Below are positions 1 through 20,799 of a stretch of DNA of 64,000 nucleotides, one piece after another. Numbering within the stretch: the first letter of the stretch is position 1; each line of letters starts with the position of its first letter. The translations under genes were made by a program, and so were the position numbers. The stretch comes from Psilocybe azurescens (Eukaryota > Basidiomycota > Agaricomycetes > Agaricales > Agrocybaceae), in assembly GCA_023853785.1 (NCBI GenBank), contig JAJIRX010000231.1, positions 29,614 through 93,613 of the forward strand, written 5' to 3'. Under the pieces are notes generated by a model. That model was not told the DNA's origin. It searched no databases and saw only the letters and a program-made list of their open reading frames with translations.

Positions 1-9908
<9,908 letters not shown>

Positions 9909-10359
9909 ATTAGTTAGGTTTAATTTTTATTAAGATATTTATCACCACCCCCCCCCCTAATTTTCGGATTTGTTACTAACTTTAATTCACGGATAGCTCA
10001 TTTTTAGAAGTGAGGATTAATATTACTAATTAAGAAATTAGGGTGCTAGCCCTCTATTTTTAAATAAAAGTTATTTTATTAAGGTTGGCATCTATTCAAG
10101 TGTTCTTATTATTCCTATTATAAAATTAAAATTTTAAATTATACTAAGTTAAAGTTGTTTATCTCCTTTGGTACAACTCCTTTTTAATTTTAATTAATTT
10201 TCACTTTGCATCTTTATTATTAATTTTATTTTCGCAATTGCGATACTGTTATTTGCTTACTATTAAAGCAAGATATAACCATAAAAATAATAAGGCACCC
10301 AGCCTTTCCGCATTCCTCCCTCCTAACGTAGGGGGGGGGGGTTATAAACAATCCATTGG
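9909..10359. other. Spacer between cox1 and rnl
   Basis: No ORF or tRNA is visible. It holds a C tract near 9948-9958 and a G tract near 10331-10341, which together could pair across about 370 nt of AT-rich sequence. Confidence 0.6.
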
Positions 10360-12324
10360 AAAGATAAAAATAGAGTAATTAGGTGTTAAACCACAGATAA
10401 AAGTATCGATGATAATTTAGTAATAACATTAAAAAATAATAATTGAAAGTAATTTAAAGGGGTTATTAAGGAACAAAAAGCAAATTTATAAAAAAGGAAG
10501 TAAAAACTAAAAGCTTAAAGTTATAAAAATATAAAAAAATTTTTATATAGATTAGCAGATACTAAAAATAAAATTAAGCGATCCTAAGGTAAACCTTTTG
10601 TAAAAAATACTTCCTGAAGTAAAACATTTTATTAAGGAAAGGAAAGGAAATCAACCGAGACTCCGAAAGTAATGGCGAGTGAAATCGGATTAGCCACACA
10701 ACATATTAGTAAATAAATTGTATAACTAATACAATGTTTATAACTTGAAATCCTATTAAGTCGATAAAATTTAACTATAGTTTTATTTTTAACTTTTAAA
10801 TACGTTTATATTTTTATAAATATTAACGTATTAAAGCAAAGGATATAATTCATGTAATTAAATACAATAAAAGGTATTCAAGTCCTGTAGAGTTATAAAT
10901 ATTATACTAATAATTGTAAAATAAAAAGTACGATGAGAGTTAACTTGTCGGAATATAGGGGAACCATCCTCTAAGGCTAAGTATTATAAATTTAGCAATA
11001 GCGCAAAGTACTGTAAAGGAAAAATTTGAAAAGCAGGTAGAATACTACAAATATCAATTTTATAAGTAAACTATATTGTATCTAGTTTTTAGTTAATATT
11101 ATTAATATGAGTCAACTTATATTAGTTTAACTAATTAAAAAATAAAAATACTTTATATTATAACTTATAATACATATAAGTGAAATAGAACGTGAATTAG
11201 TAACTCTATAAGCAGTCGAAATCTTACTTACAAAAAAAAGTTATAAAGATAACGGCGTACCTTTTGCATAATGGGTCAGCAAGTTAATAGGAGTAGCAAG
11301 GATAAAACCTTAGCGAAAGCGACTGAACTAATATTAATTAGTGTTGGGTTAGTTACTTCTATTAGACCCGAAGCCAGGTGATCTTACCAAGACCAGATTA
11401 TAATGGATCGAACGGTTGAATGTTGCATAATTCTCCGAAGAGTTTTGGTAAGCGGTGAAATGCCAATCTGACCTGGTGCTAGCTGGTTTTCTACCGAAAC
11501 ATATTTAAGTATGATGTCTATCTAAATAAATTTATGAAGGTACAGCAAGGCAATTCCCAACAAGTTTTAATAGTTATTTATTTAATTATTTTTATAAGTT
11601 TAGGTTGCGGGGATCTTATAAATCTTACCTTTGGAAGCGAATCTCGGAATTACATAAATTGATGGTAGATATTCAGACTGCTCATGCTAAGTTGGGCAGT
11701 CAAGACGGAAACAGCCGAGAACACTGATCAAGGTCCCAAATGATTGTTAAGTGAAATTAAGGATGTAGCAATATCGAATACAGCTGTGAAGTGAGCCTGG
11801 CAGTCGCTACTTATAATGATCGTACGTAACAACGCATCAGCAGTATTACTTTAAAGTAAAATTTTAAAATAAATGATAGTAGCACCGAAAATTTAACGGG
11901 TCTTAAACAATCAACCGATATCGTGTTGGTTTTATTTCTTTTTTTTTGAAATGAAATCTAGGTAGTAGAACATTCAGTATAACTGTTTATTAGACAGTGT
12001 TTCATTGTTTATTAGGTTACTGAAGAGAGAATGCTGACATGAGTAACGTAAAAAATTCCTTCTAATGGAATTCGCCGAATACGAAAGGGTTGCAAATTGA
12101 AAGGTTAAACCGTTTTGTGTTAATGCGGCCTCTAAGGACCATAGCAATAGCTATGGCTGATGAGTATATAGTAGAAAGTCCAACATTTAAAAAATGGACC
12201 AGGAAATTAATATTATTTTTATTTTTAAATTAGAATAAAACAACCGTACCCTAAACCGACACAGGTTCGTAAGTAGAGAATACTCAGGCGTAGAGCTAAA
12301 AGTTGTTAAGGAACTCGGCAAGTT

Positions 12325-13680
12325 CACCTGCAAAGTGTTATAGGAAAATACTTAAGTGGGTAAAACTATCAAACTCCGGGGACACCCTAAAGCTTTTGAT
12401 ACCAAGCTATAGTCAAAAGGCTATAAGTGGATGAACTAATTACTCATGTATGGTAACAAGTCAAAAGATGAAGGAAACTGAAATGGGTTATCGCGGATCT
12501 AAGTCATCTTGTTTATCTAACACTGAAAAACAAGATGTAAAAGAGCAACGAGTAGACGGTAGTTACTTTGGATCACAACCGATTCCAAAGTTAAGGTGTA
12601 CTCTAATGGGCGGCGAAAGTCGTTATCAAATCAAAATCCTTTCTAAACAATTAAAGAAAAGGGATTTATCTAATAATTTTTACCCTATTAAGCCTAAACA
12701 GCTAGGAGAGGTAAAATGCAAAAAGGGCAACTCGAGCCCTGGTTTATAACTGGATTTACAGATGCTGAGGGCTGTTTCTCTGTCTCAGTAAAACCCGATG
12801 CCAAATTAAGAACTAAGATGAGAGTTTCTCCTGTTTTTATATTACAATTACACGTAAAGGATTTAGCTTTATTAGAAAAAATTAGAAAAACATTAGGTGT
12901 AGGAAAAATAAGAATTGTTGGGCTATATATGTGTAACTATGTTGTAGAATCAATTAAAGAATTACAAGTAATTATCAAGCATTTTGATAAATACCCGCTT
13001 ATTACAGCTAAAGCTTCTGACTATATTATTTTTAAACAGTGTTTTGAAATGATTAAGCTGGGTGAACATTTAAGTGAAGAAGGGATTTTAAAAATTTTAG
13101 GTCTTAAAAGTTCACTTAATTGAGGGCTTTCCTTTAAATTGAAAGAAGCTTTTCCAAATGTAGTAGCCGTAAACAGGCCGGAGTATAAATTTAAAGGTAC
13201 AATTGAACCTTTCTGGGTAGCTGGATTTACTAGTGGTGAAGGGTCTTTTCATTTAATTATTAAAAAACAATCGACTAAAAAAAGTTATAGCGTCTCAAAT
13301 AGATTCTCAATAAAATTACATATAAGAGAAATAGAAGTTATTAAGGCTCTTATTGCCTTTTTTAAGTCCTATACTACGGAAGTTAGCCCTAATGGAATAA
13401 CTGCTTATTCCTCTAGTAATATTTATATACTTGAAAATAGTGTAGGTCTTCAATTTTCAAACATCTCACACATACTTAATACAATAATTCCGTTTTTTGA
13501 AAAATACCCTATAGTAGGTCTAAAAAACTCTGATTTCGCAGATTTTAAAATAGTGGCCCATATGGTTAAAAATAAAGAGCATCTGACTCCTGAAGGTTTA
13601 AACAAAATATTAAAGATAAAATCCACCATGAATCAACTTAGATCCTGGTAAATTTTAATTGCATGATAAATTTGAAATAG
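12325..13680 (+). mobile_element. rnl intron 1, group I
   Basis: Splits domain IV between ggcaagtt and ccatgcataag. The 5' half (for example caaactccggggacaccc at 12371) and much of the ORF leader are almost identical to the nad1 intron. Both introns also end with a similar atgataaatttga block. Confidence 0.82.
12716..13651 (+). CDS. LAGLIDADG homing endonuclease in rnl intron 1
   Basis: From ATG 12716 the frame is open to 13651 (311 residues) with one TGA-Trp at 13121-13123. The two motifs are WFITGFTDAEGCF (about 12741-12779) and WVAGFTSGEGSF (about 13214-13249), and size and spacing fit the I-OnuI-like family. A longer family-typical leader with KEQRVDGSYF and LRCTLMG lies upstream in another frame (12450-12749), so an N-terminal fusion has been lost by a one-base shift near 12700 or the shorter start is used. 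The endonuclease domain is complete, so activity is plausible. Confidence 0.85.
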
Positions 13681-14979
13681 CCATGCATAAGTTTGACGAC
13701 AAGAGGTACCTATATTATTATTCAATTTATTCTTATTTTTATTTATTTATATTTAAATATAAGAAACTTTAATTTGTTAGTTATCATTAATAACTATTTT
13801 TATTTTCTCTTTTTTGCCTTTACTTTGTCGGTTTTACCGACAGCCTCGTAAGAGGCAAAAGCAAAGGTAATAGGAGTAATTCTAAAAATAAAATGATAAT
13901 CCTTTAAGTTGTAAAACTAGGTCTTTCCGAGCGAAAGAGAGGTTTAACTTATTAAATTGTAAACTTATTTTTTGTTATTTAAAATTTTTAATGTAAAATT
14001 TTTATACAGTTTCTATTTTAGGGGAACGAAATAAGTTTACTTTATTGTTTAAATAGGTGGCACAGAATCGGAGGCCCCGACTGTTTACTAAAAACACATC
14101 ACAGTGCAATCATTAATATGGTAGTATACTGTGTGAAATTTGCCCAATGCCATTAATATAAGAGAAGTTATGTTTAGTGACTAATCGAAAATCTGGTTAA
14201 TAGCGGTCTTAACTATGAGGATCCTAAGGTAGCAAAATCAGTTGGCCATTAAATGTGGTCCGGTATCAATAATGTAACGATGGTCTCACTGTCTCTACAA
14301 CTTGCTCAGTGAAATTGAATTACGCGTGCAGATGCGCGTTGCCTCCAGGGGGACGGGAAGACCCTATGCAGCTTTACTGTAGTTAGTTATCATGTGGATC
14401 TAGAACAATTAAGTTTAATAATGAATAGGTATATCGAAAGATTTTTGGAAACCTTAAAAACTTAATTGGGTTCGTATTTACCTTAAAATTAAAAAAAAAA
14501 GGGAGAGTTGACTAATTGGCAGTTTGACTGGGGCGGTCGTCTTTAATAGAGTAGCAAAGTACATCCAAATATTTTAATAACATAAAAAATTTTTTTATAA
14601 AAATAGCACCAAAAATTTTATTACTTTATTTAATAATAGTAAAATATAATTAAGTATTTAGTAATAAAATTTATTGTTCTAAATTAACTTTAGGTTAAAT
14701 TTTAACCTTTAGCGGATTTTTACTAATATTTTTTTTTAATATTATAAGGTATAACTAGAAATTGAATGGAGATCAATCAACCAGTGAAGGGTTGTGTAGA
14801 GCTCAATGGCGGAAAGTATACTTAACTGAAAGACTCAAAAGTCGCACAGATACGTAAGTAGGGCATAGTGACCCCTCGCTATAGTATGGGATAGACGGGG
14901 ATCAATTAATAAAAGTTACGCTAGGGATAACAGGCTGATAGCCGACGAGAGTACACATTGTCTCGGCTGTTTGGCACCT

Positions 14980-15526
14980 TTTTTTTTAATTTTTACATTT
15001 TGCTCTCCTCCTAAGGGAGGAGCTTTTATTATTTTTATTATTATTTTTAACCTATTCATTTGGAGAATATAAATTAGCCCCCAGTCTTTCGTCAGTTGTT
15101 AAACTAAGGGGAGGGGTAAAATAAAATATTAATATAGTAATAAAATGCAAAGGTCGCCTAAGCGAAGAAGACATAAAATTAACATCGGGGAATTTTAATA
15201 GCAATATTAAATTAGAAGTTGGCTATATGCTGGAACCTCCTTAGAGCTTTCAAGACTAGTTTATAACAGTGAAAATTTGAAAGATTGGAAAATCAGCAGG
15301 GAAGTTAAGTATAATAGGTATAAGCTACTGTAAGATATTTAACCCCTCAACGACTACACGCCAATATCCAGAAGCTTTGTAATTGTATTCTTACACTGGA
15401 TAAAGATATAGTCTAAACTTAGCCGAAAGGTTAAGAATTTAATTTATTACCATCTATTGCCCTTGCAAAGGCTTCCTTTAATCCAATGGAGAGTCTAAAC
15501 GAGGTAGGTTTAAATTAAATATAATG
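14980..15526 (+). other. rnl intron 2, ORF-less group I
   Basis: Interrupts the peptidyl-transferase region between ttggcacct and cgatgtcgac, equivalent to the E. coli 2500/2501 junction. Core elements are atatgctggaacc (15223), aaaatcagcagggaag (15290), cgactacacgcc (15352) and aagatatagtctaaac (15403). At 547 nt it has no ORF; a palindrome gctcctcccttagg-type hairpin (15003-15021) sits near the 5' end. Confidence 0.85.
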
Positions 15527-16027
15527 CGATGTCGACTCATCCTATCCTCCGGGGGAAGAAGCTTGGAAGGGTTCGGCTGTTCGCCGATTAAAAGGGTACG
15601 TGAGTTGGGTTTAATACGACGTGAGTCAGTATGGTCCCTATCTTCTGGAGGGAAAATTAGTAAAGGGGGCAGACCTTCTAGTACGAAAGGATCAATAGGC
15701 TGTGTTTCTCTAGTGTACCAATTGTTTGTAAATATTATTAACTATTTTAAAGTAAGGAATAATATAGCAAGGCATAGTTGGGTAGCCACAAACATAATAG
15801 ATAAGTGCTGAATGTCTATAAAGCAAGAATCTAACCCCTAGATACTAAAACGTTAAAAATTTTATAACTATATTAATTTTAAATTTTTGCCTTTGGCCTT
15901 AAAATTCAAAGAAAAAAACAAAGGTTAATAAAAGCTAACTAAATTAACGGTAATTAAGAAATAGATTATTTCTAGATAGGCTACAAATGTACGTATTGTA
16001 AAATATTTAGTTTAGTAGTACTAATTT

Positions 16028-16386
16028 GTAAAAAAACTTTTTGTTAATAGTTATCATATACCTTTTTTCTCTCTCCCCTTCTCACTTATTAATTAAATTG
16101 AATAAGTCGCTCCAAGGAGGCGAGGACACATTCCCTTATTTATACCTTTTTAATTTGATTAAAAAAGAGGGATAAGTGACCCTCGTCTTAGCGATAAATA
16201 TAAAGGGGGGGGAGGGGAGGGGATGAACCCCTTATAATTTTAATAATAAAAAAATATAAATCACTTTATGTTTATTAAAAATTTTTTAATCTTTTAAAAA
16301 GGATAAAATTTTTATTATCTAATTAATAAAAAAATTCTTATTTTATTAGGTTTATAGGTAAGCAAAGGATAGTCTGTTTATATAAT
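16028..16386. other. Spacer between rnl and trnN
   Basis: AT-rich, with a purine G-rich block at 16205-16223. No gene seen. Confidence 0.6.
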
Positions 16387-16459
16387 GGTCTTATGGCTGA
16401 GTGGTTTAAGCGAGGTACTGTTAATACTTTTTACAGAGGTTCAAATCCTCTTAAGGCCT
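16387..16459 (+). tRNA. trnN: tRNA-Asn(GTT)
   Basis: The acceptor ggtctta pairs with taaggcc. The anticodon stem aggta/tactt carries loop ctgttaa, giving anticodon GTT. The T arm is agagg-ttcaaat-cctct. The D stem is short (3 bp). No long variable arm, so it is not Leu or Ser. Confidence 0.85.
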
Positions 16460-16642
16460 TAAACTTTTAATATTATTTTTTTTAATGGTTCATACAATCT
16501 CGCTTAGGCGATATAAACATATCTATTTTTCCACTTGTCCGTAGGATTGCTCTCGTGTATTCTTAACACCTAATTACCCCCTCGCTTAGGCGATATAATT
16601 TCTAGTTATACCTTTTTTAATTTAATTTTTTAATTTTAATTT

Positions 16643-16713
16643 AGGAGTGTCGTATAGTGGTTAATATGTTGATCTCCAAAATCGAATACAGGTGTTCGAT
16701 TCACCTCACTCCT
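16643..16713 (+). tRNA. trnW: tRNA-Trp(CCA)
   Basis: A perfect acceptor aggagtg/cactcct, anticodon stem ttgat/atcga with loop ctccaaa, and T arm aggtg-ttcgatt-cacct. The anticodon is CCA, which reads UGG. Fungal mitochondria that decode UGA as Trp normally need UCA, so this tRNA alone does not explain the TGA-Trp codons in the intron ORFs. Confidence 0.93.
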
Positions 16714-16883
16714 GTTTTAATAAACTTAAAAGTTAAAAAAAATAAAAATATTAATTTTAAGACTATTATTAAAAATTAAGAATAAGAATAGGAATCCCTC
16801 GCCTTAGCAATATTTTTTTTTAACTTTTGATATTTTTATCGCGCCAAGGAGGCGAGGGAATTATAATTATTAAATAAATTGAA

Positions 16884-16966
16884 GGGCAGGTGATCCGATT
16901 GGTAATGGTGGTTCTCTGTAAAAGAATTGGTTAATCCCATAAAAGGTTCGATTCCTTTACTGCTCA
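16884..16966 (+). tRNA. trnY: tRNA-Tyr(GTA)
   Basis: The anticodon stem gttct/agaat with loop ctgtaaa gives GTA. A long variable arm (about 16926-16940) fits tRNA-Tyr. T arm aaagg-ttcgatt-ccttt. The acceptor pairs six of seven positions. Confidence 0.88.
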
Positions 16967-17330
16967 AGAATAATAAATAACTAATTTTAAATTTTTATAG
17001 TTAAATTTAGTCCCTAAAAATACCTTTTTTTTTTTAATGGTTTTTAATTTAGCTTAATTTTATTTATATTTTTATTAAAACTTCTGTAGTTAAAGCAACA
17101 GCTTAGGCTAACATAAGCAAGGGGGGGGAAAAATAGAAAGCAAGTTAATGACTTGTTAAAAAATAAAGGGCCAATATTTAAATAATAATAATAATAATAT
17201 TAATGGGTAACACTATCCCACTTTTCTAGGTACCTCTTTGCGTCTCCCTTATTTTTTTTTTTTACTATTATTTTTAAGAATAAAGTATAAAAGAAGGTGG
17301 GGAGGGGTTGGTAGAAGATAAATATAATAA

Positions 17331-17404
17331 GAGAGAGTATCCTAATTGGTTAAGGAGCTTACTTTGGGAGTAAGATGTTGCGCGTTCGAGTCGTGTCTCT
17401 CTCG
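17331..17404 (+). tRNA. trnP: tRNA-Pro(TGG)
   Basis: Acceptor gagagag/ctctctc, D stem tcct/agga, anticodon stem cttac/gtaag with loop tttggga (TGG), T arm gcgcg-ttcgagt-cgtgt. Confidence 0.92.
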
Positions 17405-18868
17405 AACCTTTTATTTTGTCTTTTTATTGGCTCTTGTTAAAGCGACCCACTTTTAAAAATGGGGTAATTAAAAGAGGGTTAATAATTCTTAAATAAGTAT
17501 TATAAAAAAATAATAATATTGAATAACTAAGGTAAATTAAGATAAATATGACTAAATTAATTTAGTGGAAAAATTTAGAGAAAATATAAAAATATAGTAT
17601 TACTTATCTCCCCCCCCCCCTCCACCCTTCCAACCTTTGCTCCCTCTTTGATCCTTAGCATACTCGAAAAGCAAAGGTGGGCGAAAGGAGGAGAGCGACT
17701 CGCTTATTCTTTATTCCTCTCCTTACCTCTTCCCCCCCCCCAGGGCCCAGGGGAGTTATCTTATTATTTCTGCTTTAATTTTTTTGTCTTCTAATCGCAT
17801 ACTTATTTTTAATCTATTTAAAAAGTTATAAATAAGTAATTTATTCTTTAGTTTTTAAAAGTAATTTTAATTTAAAAATAAAAGGGGTACCTCGTCCTCT
17901 ATAAGCTAATTACGGAGAGCAAGAATGGAAATAAATAAAAAAAGAGTTTGTAAAAGACGGAAATAAATAAATAGTAGGGAGAAAAATATTATTTAACACT
18001 TACCCTCATTAAATTAAGGGGATAGTTTGTTACCTTTTATTAAAGCAAAAGCTTCAATTAGCAAAAAAAAAGGGATAAAATTAATAATAAATGCGAGTAT
18101 ATCTCTGCTTCTTTAATTTTTATAAATGTAGTAGCCCCTTTTTAAATTTTATATAATAAAAAGGAATAGGGCGCAACAGAAATGTTTTCAACTACAGTTT
18201 TATGGAGAAAAGTAAAGGAACGGAGGTGCGTTATTAATTTAATAGAAAAAAGTGATAGACTATATTTTATTAATAAATATCCTTATCTTACTATTTATAT
18301 TTAAATTTATTTATAAGCATCTATTTTTATAATAATTATTGGAAATAAGGTATATTATTAATTTAGTTACCTTATTTCAGATATTACTTTTTCCTATTTA
18401 CCCCTTAGGTAGAGAAACAAGAGGTTTAAAAGATTTATCCTTTTTTATGTCTTTTTTTTTTAAGGGGGGGGGGAGAGTTTAAGTAAATTAATTATAAATA
18501 TTTGAGGCTATTTCAAAATTTGGTTTATAGAATTTTTAACCTCCTTAATTACTACACTTTTGTGTACTTTTAAATTATTTAATTTCTTCTTAAATTGTTC
18601 TATTTTATTTATTTTATCTAAATCAAAATATCCCTAACTCCTAACTTCTCATAGAATAAGCTATTGTTTTCAACAGCATAAGAAACGGAGTTAGGGAGAA
18701 ACGTATAAACGGAGCATAGATTAAAATATAAACGATGCAAAGGGAGTTTAATTTTTATAAAAAGTGTTTATTAATTTACCCCTCCTAGTATGCGAAAAGT
18801 ATATCTGGATTAGATAAATAACTATTGGTTATTCAACCAGGTAAAATTTTAATGTTATTAGGGCTTAA
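17405..18868. other. Spacer between trnP and trnR(TCG)
   Basis: About 1.5 kb without a supported gene. It contains C tracts near 17610-17620 and 17732-17741, a G tract near 18463-18472 and several copies of short palindromes. No tRNA fold or conserved protein was recognised on either strand. Confidence 0.6.
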
Positions 18869-18941
18869 GCATCTTTAGCTTAATAGGTAAAGTGGCTGTC
18901 TTCGAAACAGTAAGATGTAGGTTCAATTCCTATAAGATGTC
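18869..18941 (+). tRNA. trnR: tRNA-Arg(TCG)
   Basis: Acceptor gcatctt/aagatgt, anticodon stem gctgt/acagt with loop cttcgaa (TCG), T arm gtagg-ttcaatt-cctat. It reads CGN codons and ends three bases before the duplicated nad2/nad3 segment begins. Confidence 0.9.
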
Positions 18942-18943
18942 AA

Positions 18944-19501
18944 ATATTATTTAAAAATTATTAAATTATTATTTACTTATCCATCCGAAGTATCACCTCT
19001 TTCAGGCTCCGTAGGAGACGACTTGTCTCCCTCTTATATAGGATCTCGCCAAAATCTAGGAGACAATATTAAAGGGAACTCCATTGGAGGCGAAGTAGAA
19101 ATTAAATTAACTAATTTTCATAGTTTTATTATTTCAACTTTAACTTTATTTATTCTATTATTCTTTATAAAACCCTCAATAATCTTAAATAGTACACAGT
19201 TACTAGCTTTATCTATATTTTATATTTAATGAATAACTTAATTTTTATTTTTATTTTTGTTCCTTTTTTAGCTGCTGTTTTATTAGCTTTAAATGTTTTA
19301 TTGGCTAAACATAAACCAGATGAAGCTAAAGTTTCAGCTTATGAATGTGGATTCACACCTATTTTCGGACAAACTAGATCGACTTTCCAAATCCATTTTA
19401 TGATTGTTGCTTTATTATTTTTAATTTTTGATCTGGAAATATTATTACTATTCCCTTTAGCTGTTTCTTTATATCAAGTTTCTATTTTTGGATTTACTAT
19501 T
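18944..19501 (+). repeat. Inverted duplication of the nad2 3' end and nad3 5' part
   Basis: This 558-nt block matches the reverse complement of 60718-61274 (557 nt). The parts I compared are identical, apart from one base in a T run (T6 at 19264-19269 here, A5 at 60950-60954 there). The copy starts abruptly after trnR and ends inside nad3. The second copy has the complete genes, so this one is the derived duplicate. Confidence 0.92.
18961..19229 (+). pseudogene. nad2: Truncated nad2 3' fragment (duplicate)
   Basis: Encodes the last roughly 83 residues of nad2, from [10 protein letters not shown] to LALSIFYI, and stops one base into the following ATG, exactly as in the complete gene at 60989-62858. 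It has no 5' part and is not expected to work. It includes the hydrophilic GNSIGG-containing loop of the complete copy. Confidence 0.88.
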
Positions 19502-19516
19502 CTCTCTATAGACTAG
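19229..19516 (+). pseudogene. nad3: Truncated nad3 (duplicate)
   Basis: Identical to the complete nad3 for the first 91 residues, from [10 protein letters not shown] through SIFGFTI, then diverges into four foreign residues and a stop. It lacks the third transmembrane helix and the acidic C-terminal part, so complex I assembly is unlikely. Its frame is intact through the T6 run at 19264-19269, where the complete gene on the other strand is one base short. It therefore records the correct reading frame for this region. Confidence 0.9.
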
Positions 19517-19890
19517 GCTATTCAAGACTTATTGGGATAAATTAATTTTAATTTAAATTAAAATTAAAATTTAATAAATACACTGTAAACAAGTAGGTAT
19601 AACAGTACTAGGGGGGGGGGGGTTTAAATAAATAAAATAGAAAGGCAATGGATCTAATGTAAATATAATAGTAAAAAAAAAAATAAGGGATTATCAGGAG
19701 GGGAAAAATAAACCTTTTAATATTAAATAAATATAAATACGGGACCCACTATTTACTTATTTTAAATTATTTAATTTAATTTTAAAAGAAGTTAAAATAA
19801 GGGATAGGTTAGGTTATTTCTTTTACCTTTTTTATATTTTTAAATAAAATTGTGATATTTAGATTAAATTTGATTAATTTCATTAATTTT

Positions 19891-19961
19891 GAGCCTTTAA
19901 TTTAATGGTAGAATGGTTTCTTGATGAGGAACTTGTAGGAGTTCAAATCTTCTAGGGCTTA
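19891..19961 (+). tRNA. trnI: tRNA-Ile(GAT)
   Basis: Acceptor gagcctt/agggctt (with G-T pairs), anticodon stem gtttc/ggaac with loop ttgatga (GAT), T arm aggag-ttcaaat-cttct. Confidence 0.87.
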
Positions 19962-20799
19962 AAAGGGAGTGGGGACTGGTAAATAAAAAATTTTAATCTA
20001 TAAAAAAATTTTTTGTAGGTCTTTATCTTTCTAAAATAAAGCCAAATTATTTCATGTTTTTCCTTTCCAAATGATTTGAAAGTAAAAAAGTCAAAGATAA
20101 GTAAAATGCGATTTAATAATTTTTAAATTGTACTAATTTATTTTTAATTATGATATTTTATCCCCCCCCCATTTACTTTAAAAATTAAAAAATAAAATAA
20201 TTCTGTCTTTACATTCTATTAAAAGGAAATGGTTAATAATTAATAATTAATTTATTATTATTAAAAAACAAATAATTGCCCTCGCTTAAGCGATTAATTT
20301 TTGCCTTAATAGTATCCTTTGCTTTCCTTTTCTTATTCCCTTTGCCCTCTTACTTCTTTTTTTTTTTTAATTTTTGTTTTTTTTTAGTAGGATTGTTTTA
20401 ATTTTTTAAGTTTAAATATTTGATTAACCCCCCCCCCTATTTAGCTTAGGCAAAGTAAAGGTCTATCTTTTAGGAGCATCTGCTCTTAGGAGGTATCGGT
20501 TAAAATAGAGGGGCCTCATTTTTTTTTATTTTTAATATCTCTTGCTTTAGCTCGCATTTATTTTTTAATATTTAAAAAATCAATCATACTAAAAAAATAA
20601 GTAAGAGTGGTAAAGTATAAAATTAATAATAAATAAAGGCAATAGTGTCGCCTTAGCGAATAAATTAATTCCTTTATTTATTAATTCTTTGATAAAATAA
20701 GGAATCCTCGCTTAAGCGATCCCCTTAGGTCGTAAACGAGGGTAAGGAAAAGGATAAAAGGGCAAATTTAAATGGGGTAAACAAAATAAAGTCTTAAAG
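19962..20799. other. Spacer between trnI and cob
   Basis: No gene seen. C tracts occur near 20162-20170 and 20430-20438. Palindromes of the tcgcttaagcga family appear at about 20281-20294 and 20707-20722, the latter close to the cob start. Confidence 0.6.

Larger units (their letters stand above)
10360..16027 (+). rRNA. rnl: Large subunit ribosomal RNA, 3 exons
   Basis: Conserved blocks are in order: ccgagactccgaaagtaatg (10656) of domain I, aaggaactcggcaa of domain IV (12308), gggacgggaagaccctatgc (14350) and ctagggataacaggctgata (14921) of domain V, ttggcacct and cgatgtcgactcatc split by an intron, gtacgaaaggatcaatagg of the sarcin-ricin loop (15680) and the domain VI end gtactaatttg (16018). 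The 5' end is approximate because domain I is AT-rich and diverged; the 3' end is set by the terminal pairing block. Exons are about 10360-12324, 13681-14979 and 15527-16027. Variable loops contain AT-rich expansions, for example 14580-14750. Confidence 0.93.

Noticed and set aside
12450..12749. ORF as an independent gene in rnl intron 1
   Set aside because: It is the leader of the LAGLIDADG protein, out of frame with its domain; the nad1 intron shows the fused form.
15524..15811. ORF inside rnl
   Set aside because: It reads through conserved domain V-VI rRNA sequence.
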